Assembly (NCBI GenBank): GCA_039666455.1
Contig: JAVSLW010000027.1
Coordinates: forward strand, 62,001-126,000
DNA: 64,000 bases
Reading direction: 5' to 3'
Source: Methanobacterium sp.
GTDB taxonomy: Archaea; Methanobacteriota; Methanobacteria; Methanobacteriales; Methanobacteriaceae
Shown here: positions 47,930-57,501 of the stretch, piece by piece
Position numbering within the stretch: position 1 is the stretch's first letter
Layout of the letters: the number at the start of each line of letters is the position of its first letter
Notes under the pieces: generated by a model
Told to the model about the DNA's origin: nothing
Seen by the model: the letters and a program-made list of their open reading frames with translations, nothing else
Databases searched by the model: none
Made by a program: the position numbers and the translations under genes

Positions 47930-50746
47930 ATGACGATCTGGATTTATACTACCAAAGAAATTCAAGAATACCTGGATTTGGAGGAAAACACAGAAATCAA
48001 AAGAAGCAGCACCAATAAATCAAAGAAAGGAGACATAATTTTAATTTACAGAGGTAAACCACACAGCAATATAGCTTATATTTTTAAAGCGAATTCCGAT
48101 GCATATGAAGATAAATATTTTAGAGATGACTGGGATATTGCAATTGACCTCCATGAAAAGATAGAAATTCCAAATCCCTTAGAAATTCAAGAAATGCGTG
48201 ATGATCCAATTTTAGGAAATTGGAACATTGTAAGAAAGAATTTTATAGGTTCCTTTTTTAAAGTGCCACCTAAAGAGTGGGAAAGGTTTAAAGCGTTGAT
48301 TTTGGAAAAAAATCCTGAATTAGAAAATGATATTGAAAATTTAGAAAATGAGAAGAAAGCAGAACTAATGAAGGATACGGGCACAATTTCGGCTGGTTAT
48401 TATGATTTAAATGCGGGTAGAGCACACATTGTTCGAGATATTTGTTATTTAATCTCTAAGAATGACAATACTTCAGAAAATAATCTTTTTGAAATTTTAA
48501 GGGAAAATGTTAAAGATGAATTATACTGGAGAGCGTATTATCAGCGATCAACTAAAAACAACAGTCCCGGATACAATCTTAGATCTGCAAGAACTTTAAA
48601 ATTAATTTTTAAAAATAAATTGGAACTTACAGATTTAGGGAATGAATTAGTCAATGCTGTAACTCCAGAAGAGTTATTCACCTATAATTATGGTATTGGG
48701 GTCAAGAAATTCTTCTATAAATTGGCTTTACAAACTTATCCCATCAGAACTGCTATGAATATTTTAAAGGAGAAAGAAAGACTAAGATTTTATGCATCTC
48801 TTTGTGGTCGTGCTAATAAAGTAATGTGGAAATATAAAGAAACAGAAAAGGGATTTATCTGTGAACAAGATGAATATTCAGAGTGTGATGATTGCGATCG
48901 TGATTTTTTAAAGCATGTAAAAGAATCTTCCCTCCCTTTTGAAACTTTAAGAGAAACTAAAGGTAGTGATGAAGGTTTTGTATTCTGGATGTGTAGTAGG
49001 GTTACTCCAATGCATTTAACTGGTTCAAATCCTGGTTATTCGGGAAATACTATTTATTGGGATGAAGAAGCTGAAAAAGAATTAGAAACCGGAAATAGCA
49101 ACGTAGATCCAGATATAATAAAAACACTTTATAAAGAATTTGAAAATAATTTTTATAACTCTGAAGAAGGAATCAATCAATCTCAAAAATATGATCTTGA
49201 ACGCCAAAAAGTAAAGAAATACTTTGAAATTATAGGAAATGATCCAGAGGCTAAATTTAATACTCAAGATCCCCCGATTAATCATTTACTCCCAATTAAA
49301 GAGCCAGCAGTTGCACCAGTGGCAGTTGGGACTATTAAAGTATATGGATACGAAGATAAGGATTTACCAGGCTTAACTGAGGCTGTATATAATCTGATTC
49401 AAAATTTAATAGAGACAGATGATAAAAGCCAACAAAAGGAATTAATTACTACTTTTAAATCAGGACCATACAAAAAAGGTTTTGGAACTGGAACGTTAAC
49501 TCCAGTATTACATTATTTAAACCCTGAATTTTTCTTTATTAATAGGAGAGCAGTTAGTTTTTTTCGTTTTATCTCTAAACTATTGGGAAAAGATGATAAC
49601 ATATCTGTGGAATTAGTAGAATATATAGATAATAATGAGAAATTAAAAAAGCTTTTTAAAACATTAACTACTTATATTCCAGATTTAAATTTTGAGAAAT
49701 TTGATGAATTTTGTCACTGGCTATGTTCCAAAGATTTAGGAAATTATGCAGAAGATCAGGAAAAATTTAAGGCATGGATGTTAAAGAATTACCCCTCTGA
49801 CAAAGAAGTTGTTAATGAAAACGAATTCTTAAAATTCTTAAAAGGGATTTACAGCCATGAAATGCAGGTTGCGCTTGGAGAACTTGGACGAGGCAAAAAC
49901 GTAATATTATATGGACCTCCAGGCTCTGGAAAAACTGTTTTATCCAAAATCGTTAGTGAAGAATATCTTGGAAAAAATGCCTATTCATTATACACTGTTC
50001 ATTCAGGAACTGATTATTATGACTTAGTTTGCAGAATAGTTCCACAAATCAATGGAAATGGAGATTTGGTTTATTCTAAAGAGCGAAGATTTCTTTTAGA
50101 TGCTTTATTGTCGGGTAAAGTGCTGATATTGGATGAAATTAACAGAACTCAAATTGACACTGCTTTAGGAATATTTTTCACTTATTTAGAAAGGGATCAT
50201 AGAATTAGCGATGCAGAACAAATAAAAGAAATTCTTAAAAAAGAAATAGATGAAGAATTGGAAATAAATGATTTAAGAAGTAAACTATCAGATTTCAGAA
50301 TAATAGGCACATTAAATGTCTATGATAAGACTTTTCTTTTCAAATTAGGCGATGCTTTAAAGAGAAGATTCACATTCATTGAAATCACCACTGAAAAAGA
50401 TTTAATTGAAAAATTAACATCTTTTGATGAATTTAAGAAAGAATTTATAGATGCATGTGATTATAAAGGTGATTTTAATACTGTAAATACAATAATAGAT
50501 GTTTTTGCAAATTTAAATAGCATTAAGCCATTAGGAATAGGTATTCTTAAAGATTCTTTACAATTTTCATCTTATTTCAGTGAAAACGCAGCAGATTTAT
50601 CGGTTTCATCCTTAATTGTTCCATTCTTTGAAAATGATCTCAATTATTCCAATATACTGGGTATCTTAGAAAAATACGATTTAAATGTTTCAATAAACAA
50701 ATTGAAAAGCTTAAATTTCGGTACCAGTGATATAAATGGAATCTGA
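47930..50746 (+). CDS. McrB-like GTPase/ATPase with N-terminal EVE domain
   Basis: 938 residues in three parts. Residues 1-125 resemble an EVE domain (MTIWIYTTKEIQEYLDLEEN, then KKGDIILIYRG and AYIFKANSDAYED), which binds modified cytosine. Residues about 150-620 are a middle region I do not recognise. Residues about 640-938 are the McrB AAA+ motor: VILYGPPGSGKTVLSKIVSE, Walker B VLILDEINRTQIDTALG and the McrB-type IGTLNVYDKTF with RRFTFIEI. With McrC it would cut modified phage DNA. It ends 11 bases inside the mcrC frame. AT-rich codon choice sets it apart from the UvrD gene downstream. Confidence 0.82.
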   Translation: MTIWIYTTKEIQEYLDLEENTEIKRSSTNKSKKGDIILIYRGKPHSNIAYIFKANSDAYEDKYFRDDWDIAIDLHEKIEIPNPLEIQEMRDDPILGNWNIVRKNFIGSFFKVPPKEWERFKALILEKNPELENDIENLENEKKAELMKDTGTISAGYYDLNAGRAHIVRDICYLISKNDNTSENNLFEILRENVKDELYWRAYYQRSTKNNSPGYNLRSARTLKLIFKNKLELTDLGNELVNAVTPEELFTYNYGIGVKKFFYKLALQTYPIRTAMNILKEKERLRFYASLCGRANKVMWKYKETEKGFICEQDEYSECDDCDRDFLKHVKESSLPFETLRETKGSDEGFVFWMCSRVTPMHLTGSNPGYSGNTIYWDEEAEKELETGNSNVDPDIIKTLYKEFENNFYNSEEGINQSQKYDLERQKVKKYFEIIGNDPEAKFNTQDPPINHLLPIKEPAVAPVAVGTIKVYGYEDKDLPGLTEAVYNLIQNLIETDDKSQQKELITTFKSGPYKKGFGTGTLTPVLHYLNPEFFFINRRAVSFFRFISKLLGKDDNISVELVEYIDNNEKLKKLFKTLTTYIPDLNFEKFDEFCHWLCSKDLGNYAEDQEKFKAWMLKNYPSDKEVVNENEFLKFLKGIYSHEMQVALGELGRGKNVILYGPPGSGKTVLSKIVSEEYLGKNAYSLYTVHSGTDYYDLVCRIVPQINGNGDLVYSKERRFLLDALLSGKVLILDEINRTQIDTALGIFFTYLERDHRISDAEQIKEILKKEIDEELEINDLRSKLSDFRIIGTLNVYDKTFLFKLGDALKRRFTFIEITTEKDLIEKLTSFDEFKKEFIDACDYKGDFNTVNTIIDVFANLNSIKPLGIGILKDSLQFSSYFSENAADLSVSSLIVPFFENDLNYSNILGILEKYDLNVSINKLKSLNFGTSDINGI

Positions 50747-52250
50747 ATATTATTGGGATGATGATAAAGAGCTTAACCGACGTCTTTTCAGCTTTAACAA
50801 TCTGGATGATTTAGAAAGGATAAAAATTAATGGCATTAATGCTCGAAAGCTTTTAGATAAACAAAAATTATCTTTAGGGATTTGGGATAATTCTAAAACT
50901 ATTTTTATTCCAGTTTATGATAAATTTGGGGATTTAATAGTGGAATATAATAATAATGTGATTAGAAGGATGAAAATTGTTCCGTGGAAACTTTCTAAGC
51001 ATCAGAAAACTCCTGAAGAAGTTTATAATTACATAACCAATGATATTTTTGAAGATATTAGTTATTTTTTAAGTTATGTCATAAAGAACATGAAAAAAGA
51101 TATAAAATCTATAGATAGCTTTTCTTATCAATTATTAAACGATTTTCCCAAATCAACAGATTTTTTAGTATATTTGTTAGAATATAATTGTAATTTACTG
51201 GAGAAATCTCTTTTTAACATTTATAATAGTGGTCCTTTGCATAAAGAAATTGAAATTAATACGGATTATAGTGGATCACAATTAGTTTTAACTTCTTTAA
51301 TCAATCCATCCCCTTATAAATTATATAATAAAAAGAGACATACTCATGAAACTACTTTAAATCAAATGATGTTTCAATCAGCTTATTTTATGATGCAGGC
51401 ATCAAAAATGGTTGAGGAAAGACTTGATCCTAAAAATGAACTCTTAAAAAAGAGAACTAATAAAATTTTCCAAAAAAGCAATTCACTTCTTAATAAATAT
51501 GATTTATGGTCCTTTTTCAGTACAGAGACTTTAGTTGATGGAGAAATAAGATCCAGGCTAATTTCTCAAAATAATCCATTTTATAAGGATGCTTATAAAA
51601 TATTCAAGATAGTAAGGGATATTATTGTTTATATAGCTTTAATCGCTGCTTTGCGTATAGAAAAAGGAGTTGAAATGCCTTTAACTGAATTTTATACTAT
51701 TTATGAGATATGGACAATCGCCAAAATTTGGGGGATTTTCCAAAATAAAGGCTTCATGCTTAAAAATGTAGAAATCGGCTCATTTAATTTAATTTCTGCA
51801 AAAATGACCCTGAATTTAGTAAAAGGTGAATCAAAAGCTAAAGTTATTTGGGAAATGCATTTAGACCCTGCAGATCATTCTACATATTATGGTGGTTTAA
51901 TTAGAGAATTAAATCTGTCTGATAAAGATACTAAAATTAAACCAGATGTTACAGTGATTTTTGAATGCAAAGATCTTAAAAAAACTTTAATTGGGGATGT
52001 AAAATTCACTATGAAAAAAGGAAAAAGTGCTTTACCTAAATTAGAATCATTATATAAAGTATTAAGTTATGTGGAAGATTTAAAACGTTCTCCTATTTTT
52101 GAAGGATTTGGAGTTGAAGGATTATTAATTTATCCGGGTAATATGGATTCTGCCAAAACTCCATATACTGAAAATGATAACTGTATTAACATAACATCGT
52201 TAAATATGTTTAATCAGAATTTCGAAAAGATTTTTGAAGTAAAGGAATAA
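50736..52250 (+). CDS. McrC-like nuclease subunit (DUF2357/PD-(D/E)XK)
   Basis: 504 residues. The front half has the DUF2357 layout of McrC relatives, and the end carries a PD-(D/E)XK nuclease: IKPDVTVIFECKDLKKT followed by LIGDVKFTMKKGKSALPKLE, giving the Asp and the Asp-x-Lys catalytic residues. McrC supplies the endonuclease that cuts when the McrB motor translocates. It overlaps the mcrB gene by 11 bases, and 56 bases separate it from the UvrD gene. Low complexity and AT-rich codons suggest recent arrival together with mcrB. Confidence 0.8.
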   Translation: MESEYYWDDDKELNRRLFSFNNLDDLERIKINGINARKLLDKQKLSLGIWDNSKTIFIPVYDKFGDLIVEYNNNVIRRMKIVPWKLSKHQKTPEEVYNYITNDIFEDISYFLSYVIKNMKKDIKSIDSFSYQLLNDFPKSTDFLVYLLEYNCNLLEKSLFNIYNSGPLHKEIEINTDYSGSQLVLTSLINPSPYKLYNKKRHTHETTLNQMMFQSAYFMMQASKMVEERLDPKNELLKKRTNKIFQKSNSLLNKYDLWSFFSTETLVDGEIRSRLISQNNPFYKDAYKIFKIVRDIIVYIALIAALRIEKGVEMPLTEFYTIYEIWTIAKIWGIFQNKGFMLKNVEIGSFNLISAKMTLNLVKGESKAKVIWEMHLDPADHSTYYGGLIRELNLSDKDTKIKPDVTVIFECKDLKKTLIGDVKFTMKKGKSALPKLESLYKVLSYVEDLKRSPIFEGFGVEGLLIYPGNMDSAKTPYTENDNCINITSLNMFNQNFEKIFEVKE

Positions 52251-52306
52251 ATATCTACAATTACTAATGATTCATAACTATTTACTAAAGCATAAAGGGA
52301 ATATCC

Positions 52307-54667
52307 ATGATCCAATGGAATCAATTTGAACAAATAGTGGTCCAAAACCTCAAAAGAGACATTACAGAAGACAAAAACCCTGATCAAAACAAAGCCATCT
52401 CCGCACCAATAGACCAATCCCAGTTCATCGTTGCAGGCCCGGGCAGTGGAAAAACCACTGTAATGGTCCTTAAAATCCTCAAGTTCATCTACGTCGATAA
52501 CATTCACCCTTCAAACATCCTTGCAACAACATTCACCCGTAAAGCTGCTGCAGAACTCCGTTCAAGAATCCTTAGCTGGGGCGACCAGATAAGACAACAT
52601 CTAATACAAAATCCCACCTATTCCTCTATTCACAACGATTTAAAAAGACTTGATTTTAACCAGATAATTACAGGAACCTTAGACAGCATCTCAGAAGACA
52701 TTTTAAGGAATCACCGCGATCCTGGAGCTGCTCCACCAATAGTTGTTGAAGATTTTGTGGCAAACGCCATAATGATGAGAGTTGGGCTTTTTAGTCAAGA
52801 AAGACACCACGAAGAAGACTTAAGGGAATACTTGATTGAGCTAAGGGGCGGTAAATTTGGTTTTAACACTTCTGAAATGAGCAAAAGCCTCCTTGAAATA
52901 AAAGACAGATTCTATCATGATCAGGTTGATTTTTATGCATTTAAAGATCAAAATGATCATCCGGGCTGTAAATTAGCCTGTGATGCCATTGCTGACTACA
53001 TCGACGAATTAAAAGATAAACTTCTTTTTGATTTTGCCATGCTGGAGCAGGAATTCTTAAACAAACTACAAGACGGAAAACTGGACAAATTCCTTAAAGA
53101 CATCAAGCTTATTCTGGTGGATGAATATCAGGACACTAATTTGCTTCAAGAAAAGATTTATTTCTATCTTGCAAAAGCTGCAATTGAAAATAAAGGCAGT
53201 ATCATTGTTGTGGGCGATGATGACCAGTCCCTATACAGATTTAGAGGCGCTACAGTTGATTTATTCACTAATTTTAAAGAAAGAATTCAAAATGAACTCA
53301 AAATAAGTCCTGATCTTATTAATCTCTCTAAAAATTACCGTTCCACTGGATGTGTGGTTGATTTATGCAACTATTTTGCTCTTTTAGATAGTAAATTCCA
53401 GCCTGCAAGGGTTGAAGGTAAACCAAAAATTGTACCTGCCAGATTCGGCGATTTCACCGATTTTCCAATACTTGGAATGTTTAGAAGAGATATCCACACT
53501 CTGGCTGATGATCTGGCCAAATTCATTCATAAAGTGATCTACGAAGACGGATTTAAATTGGAATATAACGGAAGAGTCTATAAAATCCAGGCCGACCAAA
53601 AAGAAGGTTCTCCAACTGATATTTCCCTTCTTTTAAGCTCTCCTCGTGAAATGAGTTTTGGAGGAAAACCAAGATTACCGCTAAGACTGCGTGAAAAACT
53701 GATGGAGGTTAATCCTGAAATTCATGTATTTAACCCCCGGGGCCAGAGTTTAGAGCGTATTCATTGGGTTAGTGTTCTTTGCGGGCTTATTTTAGAGTGT
53801 ATTGACCCATATAGTAATGTCCAGGATAATATTGAAAAAATGCCCCGTTCTGCAAAGTATAGATTTGATAAATGGCGCCAAACAGCACAGAAGTACGTTG
53901 AAGAAAATCCAGAGCCGAATGATCCTGTAACACTCAAACAATTCACAGATGCATGGAAAACAAGAACTCCTTTGGGTCGAAAAAGCTGGAAAAGAGATGT
54001 TCCACTAATGGGCCTGGTTTATAAGCTGGTTACATGGATTCCAGTTCTTCAAGATGATGTTGAAGGTCTGGTTTACCTTGAGGCGGTTACAAGAACCATT
54101 GCCCAGACCGGATTTTTCAGCAGCTACGGCTCTGAAATAGTTTTTGATGAAAAATATCCTGATTTAGAATGGTATTCCATAAAAGAAGCTTACTGGAACA
54201 TATTTGTGCCCATTGCCACAGGTGCAATTGATGTTGATGAGGATCTCCTGGAAACTCTACCAGATGATAGAATAAGTTTCATGTCCATTCATCAAGCCAA
54301 AGGACTTGAATTTCCATTAACCATAGTTGATGTGGGCTCTGATTTCAGGCAGAGTTATCCGGCACAGGCATTTAAGAGGTTTCCTGAGGATGGAGGTAAA
54401 TCCTGCGCACTTGAAGATGAATTAAGATTATATTGTCCGTTAGGCGCTCCAGATAGAGAAGGAAGAGACAGGGCATTCGATGATCTTATCAGACAGTACT
54501 TTGTGGCTTTCAGCCGTGCCCAGGACGTCTTATTATTAATAGGTTTAAATTCTGTTCTGGATGGATACAGACTGAAGTATGGAGAACATCGTTTAATTCC
54601 TAATGTGGCCACAGGATGGGATAGAGATGGAAATAACAGAGGATTAAAGGATTTAATAAGAATTTAG
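52307..54667 (+). CDS. UvrD/PcrA-family superfamily 1 helicase
   Basis: 786-residue 3'-5' DNA helicase. Walker A is FIVAGPGSGKTTVMVLKILK (about 42-60), motif Ia TTFTRKAAAELRSRI, motif II ILVDEYQDTNLLQEK, motif III VGDDDQSLYRFRGAT, motif V MSIHQAKGLEFPLTIVD and motif VI QYFVAFSRAQDVLLLIG. It lacks a nuclease domain; the next gene, 8 bases on, encodes one, which resembles AddAB-type helicase-nuclease pairs. It is less AT-rich than mcrBC and matches the ABC ATPase more closely, suggesting the latter was its neighbour before mcrBC came in. Confidence 0.88.
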   Translation: MIQWNQFEQIVVQNLKRDITEDKNPDQNKAISAPIDQSQFIVAGPGSGKTTVMVLKILKFIYVDNIHPSNILATTFTRKAAAELRSRILSWGDQIRQHLIQNPTYSSIHNDLKRLDFNQIITGTLDSISEDILRNHRDPGAAPPIVVEDFVANAIMMRVGLFSQERHHEEDLREYLIELRGGKFGFNTSEMSKSLLEIKDRFYHDQVDFYAFKDQNDHPGCKLACDAIADYIDELKDKLLFDFAMLEQEFLNKLQDGKLDKFLKDIKLILVDEYQDTNLLQEKIYFYLAKAAIENKGSIIVVGDDDQSLYRFRGATVDLFTNFKERIQNELKISPDLINLSKNYRSTGCVVDLCNYFALLDSKFQPARVEGKPKIVPARFGDFTDFPILGMFRRDIHTLADDLAKFIHKVIYEDGFKLEYNGRVYKIQADQKEGSPTDISLLLSSPREMSFGGKPRLPLRLREKLMEVNPEIHVFNPRGQSLERIHWVSVLCGLILECIDPYSNVQDNIEKMPRSAKYRFDKWRQTAQKYVEENPEPNDPVTLKQFTDAWKTRTPLGRKSWKRDVPLMGLVYKLVTWIPVLQDDVEGLVYLEAVTRTIAQTGFFSSYGSEIVFDEKYPDLEWYSIKEAYWNIFVPIATGAIDVDEDLLETLPDDRISFMSIHQAKGLEFPLTIVDVGSDFRQSYPAQAFKRFPEDGGKSCALEDELRLYCPLGAPDREGRDRAFDDLIRQYFVAFSRAQDVLLLIGLNSVLDGYRLKYGEHRLIPNVATGWDRDGNNRGLKDLIRI

Positions 54668-54675
54668 GTGGAAAA

Positions 54676-55863
54676 ATGTCGCTTTCAGTAAGATCAAAAC
54701 CATATATCATTCCTGAATACAGTTTAACTGGAGATTTACTGGCTTATTTAACCTGTGGATTGCAGTATAGATATCAAAACAAGGGAACATTGCCTCCTTC
54801 CATGCCCATACAGTTATGGTTTGGTGATTTTATCCATGGCGTAATGGAAGAGGCTTATCTTCGCTGGAAAGATAAAGATTGGAAGGATTTCCCCTGGGAT
54901 TGGGAAACAAAGATCAGGAATATAGAGCTTGAAATAGATAAAAGGATGCGTTCAAGAGGATTACAGCCGCCTGCAAATTTATTCTGTCCATTCCAAAAAC
55001 CTAATGATGTACAGGGGCTTTGTCCAGACACAAACCACCCTCATAAACTGGTTGCAAGCGTTAGAGCCGAAGCAGCAATTAATACATGGGGTCCGCACCT
55101 TTTCCCATTAATAGATGACGCTGAAGTAAGGCTTAAAGGTATAAGAGACATGCCTGGTTACAAAAAAGGCGTAAGCCGTTCAAATTACTATGGAATAACT
55201 GGAATAATTGATGTTTTAAGCTCTGTTAAGATAGAAGAAGCTTCCACAAAGAATCTGATCATTAAATATCTTAGTAAGGACCCGGAATACAAAGAAAGAA
55301 TTGAAAACTTAAATTCTCCTGAATACGAGATTATTGTGGATTATAAAGGTATGAAAAGACCGCCTGTTAATTCTCCTTCCTGGCAACACCACCAGTGGCA
55401 GATTCTCACCTATTCATGGCTCCGTTCAATGCAGCCTGAATCACGTCCAGTTTTAACTGGAATATTATTCTATCTAAATGAATTATCTCTTTTTAAAGAG
55501 GACTTGAAGCTGCTTAAAGATGAAGTTCAAGATGGAAGTACAGATATAATGCCATCTGCAAATGATTTGAATAATTTGCTTAAATGGAATACAAAATTAA
55601 AAGCGCCTGATCTATCAGAAACCTTCAAGAATGAAAGGTCTATACGTTTTATCATGACCGAAGATAAGTCCATAAGTAATTCTTTAAATGAATTTGACCA
55701 GGTAGTGGCTGAAATTGAAAACAGTATAATCTGTGAGGTTAATGGAAATGGAATAAAATCTTCATGGAATCCTAATCCAGATAAAAGAACATGTGATGCC
55801 TGCGACTTTAGAACTTTCTGTAAAAAGTCAGAAAGCACAAAAAATGTGCTTACTGTGCCATAA
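54676..55863 (+). CDS. Cas4/AddB-like PD-(D/E)XK nuclease with Fe-S cysteines
   Basis: 395 residues. The RecB-type nuclease core is seen in GITGIIDVLSSVK and YEIIVDYKGMKRPP (Asp and Asp-x-Lys), then SWQHHQWQILTYSWL (motif QxxxY-like). Cys in LTCGLQYRYQ near the front and CDACDFRTFC at the end give the four cysteines of the Cas4/AddB iron-sulfur cluster. AddB/Cas4 proteins trim DNA ends. It starts after AGGTGG, 8 bases from the UvrD stop, so the two form a helicase-nuclease unit. Its 3' end is duplicated, in decayed form, at 57000-57198. Confidence 0.85.
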   Translation: MSLSVRSKPYIIPEYSLTGDLLAYLTCGLQYRYQNKGTLPPSMPIQLWFGDFIHGVMEEAYLRWKDKDWKDFPWDWETKIRNIELEIDKRMRSRGLQPPANLFCPFQKPNDVQGLCPDTNHPHKLVASVRAEAAINTWGPHLFPLIDDAEVRLKGIRDMPGYKKGVSRSNYYGITGIIDVLSSVKIEEASTKNLIIKYLSKDPEYKERIENLNSPEYEIIVDYKGMKRPPVNSPSWQHHQWQILTYSWLRSMQPESRPVLTGILFYLNELSLFKEDLKLLKDEVQDGSTDIMPSANDLNNLLKWNTKLKAPDLSETFKNERSIRFIMTEDKSISNSLNEFDQVVAEIENSIICEVNGNGIKSSWNPNPDKRTCDACDFRTFCKKSESTKNVLTVP

Positions 55864-55882
55864 AGTTTAAAAGAGTTGTTAT

Positions 55883-56503
55883 TTATATCCATATTTTTGT
55901 CAGGCTATATTTCACTCCTTTTTCCTTAAACAATTTTAGTATTTCATCTGTTTTTTTAGCTTCAATGATAAAAGTCGCTCTTCCAAGCTTTTTCCCATAC
56001 TTAGAAACAATTCCTTCTCTCTCACTGATGTATTCCTTGTTTTTGTGTTTCTTTTTAACTTTATATCCGTATAACTGCCTTTTAATGTACATCTTATTTT
56101 TTTGTGGTATATTTCCATAAGTATATGAGATTAAAGCTGCAGGTTTCAGGAACTCTTTTTGACCTAAAATTAGTTCTGGTTTACAGTATAACGTAATCCC
56201 GTCTTTAACAACTTCCCATAGGAAATCTGAATCAATAGATTCGCCACGGTTAAAAAATACAAAAGAAAAAGGATTTTGTAGCTTATATTTATTCTCAATT
56301 TTAATTGCAATCCTTTGAGCTTCTCGTCCCTCTTCTCCAATTTCTGGATTCTTATTAGGCAAATTAAACATTAAAAAAATATCAATATCGCTCTTTTTGT
56401 GCATTTCACCCTTTACTGCAGATCCAAATAGAATAACTGCTTCAATACCTTGTATTTCTTTCAAATTTTGTGCTAATTCAAAAGCAGCATCTTTAATGTT
56501 CAT
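55883..56503 (-). CDS. Nucleotidyltransferase of an MNT/HEPN pair
   Basis: 206-residue nucleotidyltransferase. The active site VILFGSAVKGEMHKKSDIDI shows GS and the DID pair, and later segments SFVFFNRGESIDSDFLWEV and LILGQKEFLKPAALISYTYG are typical of the longer type that pairs with HEPN proteins. It overlaps the HEPN gene (56493-56503). The module sits between the nuclease gene and a decayed copy of that gene's end, so it probably inserted there. It should be active as its frame is intact. Confidence 0.82.
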   Translation of the reverse strand: MNIKDAAFELAQNLKEIQGIEAVILFGSAVKGEMHKKSDIDIFLMFNLPNKNPEIGEEGREAQRIAIKIENKYKLQNPFSFVFFNRGESIDSDFLWEVVKDGITLYCKPELILGQKEFLKPAALISYTYGNIPQKNKMYIKRQLYGYKVKKKHKNKEYISEREGIVSKYGKKLGRATFIIEAKKTDEILKLFKEKGVKYSLTKIWI

Positions 56504-56836
56504 GAATCCACCTTACAATCTGGTTTAAGATTTTAAGGACTTCAGAAACTGTTTTTCCGTTACCTTTACCTCCATACCAGCGTCCATGTCTAATTGTTTC
56601 CAGTCTGCCAAATGCAATTGCAATTTCTTCTTCATTTCTTTCCCTTAAAAATCTTTGAAGTCCTGTATGAGTATCTTTATGTGTACCAAATCTTTTTTCA
56701 CATTCATAAGAGATATAATGCATTGAACATCCATAAACTAATTCTACTTTGAACTTACATGCTCTTCATCTGTTTTGAGTATATCAATACTCTTTTTGAT
56801 TTCTTCAGCTCTTTTTAGATGAGATTCTGCATTCAT
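56493..56836 (-). pseudogene. HEPN-domain gene with a frameshift
   Basis: The first frame, from the ATG at 56836, reads MNAESHLKRAEEIKKSIDIL and runs to TAG at 56744-56746. In another frame the sequence continues KFKVELVYGCSMHYISYECE and then GRLETIRHGRWYGGKGNG and ends ILNQIVRWIHEH. Together they make one HEPN protein of about 114 residues. The shift, equal to one missing base near 56755, splits it. It could be a true mutation or a sequence error. A shorter protein could also start at the ATG at 56723. Confidence 0.65.
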
Positions 56837-56999
56837 ATTAATTGCACTCCTGTTATATATGTACAGAATTACTACTATATTTACTTTTCTGTTAACATAT
56901 AACTGTAAAAACTTTCTGTTACATAGGTATAGAATATAAGAATATTCATATATTCTGTAAGTATATAACCGGAAAATTTGTAATTACTTAAGCATCACA

Positions 57000-57198
57000 A
57001 AACAAATAGCACCCGATCTATCAGAAATGTTCATTTTTTTAATAGATTTGGCAATTTCAAATCTAAAATTGAAAAACAGCATCATCTGCAAGGGACACGG
57101 CAAAGGGATAAAATCATCATGGATTCCCAATCCTGAAAAACGAACATGTGATGCCTGCGACTTAGAAAGTACAAAAAATGTGCTTACAGTGCCTTGAA
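57000..57198 (+). pseudogene. Decayed second copy of the Cas4-like nuclease gene end
   Basis: About 200 bases match 55603-55862 with gaps and changes: shared CGATCTATCAGAAA-like and GAACATGTGATGCCTGCGAC runs, GCACAAAAAATGTGCTTAC versus GTACAAAAAATGTGCTTACA, and the closing CAGTGCC. The stretch coding for the FRTFC part of the iron-sulfur motif is deleted. Together with the intact copy it brackets the nucleotidyltransferase/HEPN module. The rest of the 56837-57500 gap shows only the operator region listed next. Confidence 0.85.
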
Positions 57199-57376
57199 AA
57201 TTTAAATAACTGGTGCTTTGGTCATTAAAATATTTTAAGTTTATTAAAACACCTTTTGTATTATTGATAAAACATATAGCATTCTAAGAGCTTCTTGTTT
57301 TATTGATATAACAGTTACCTTTATTATAATGACGTTTTCATGATTTTAATATCAGCCCACTTGTGCATCGAAAATT

Positions 57377-57485
57377 ATTGTAAATCACAATATATCCTGT
57401 ATGTAATATTATATACAATATGTATTGCAAAAAACAATACAAATTATATGTAATGTATTTTATATTATATATTGTAAAATACAAT
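57377..57485 (+). promoter_or_regulatory. Operator region with ATTGTA/TACAAT inverted repeats
   Basis: Three related palindromes: ATTGTAAATCACAAT (57377-57391), GTATTGCAAAAAACAATAC (57422-57440) and ATTGTAAAATACAAT (57471-57485), the last within a larger inverted repeat 57455-57482. They cover the promoter of the ATPase gene that starts at 57502, whose product has a C-terminal HTH and may regulate itself here. Confidence 0.6.
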
Positions 57486-57501
57486 ACAATAGAAGGTGAT
57501 T

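Noticed and set aside
55883..57198. MNT/HEPN module at 55.9 kb as a classical transposon insertion
   Set aside because: No transposase or terminal inverted repeats; the flanking duplication is ~200-260 bp of a gene end, too long for a target site.
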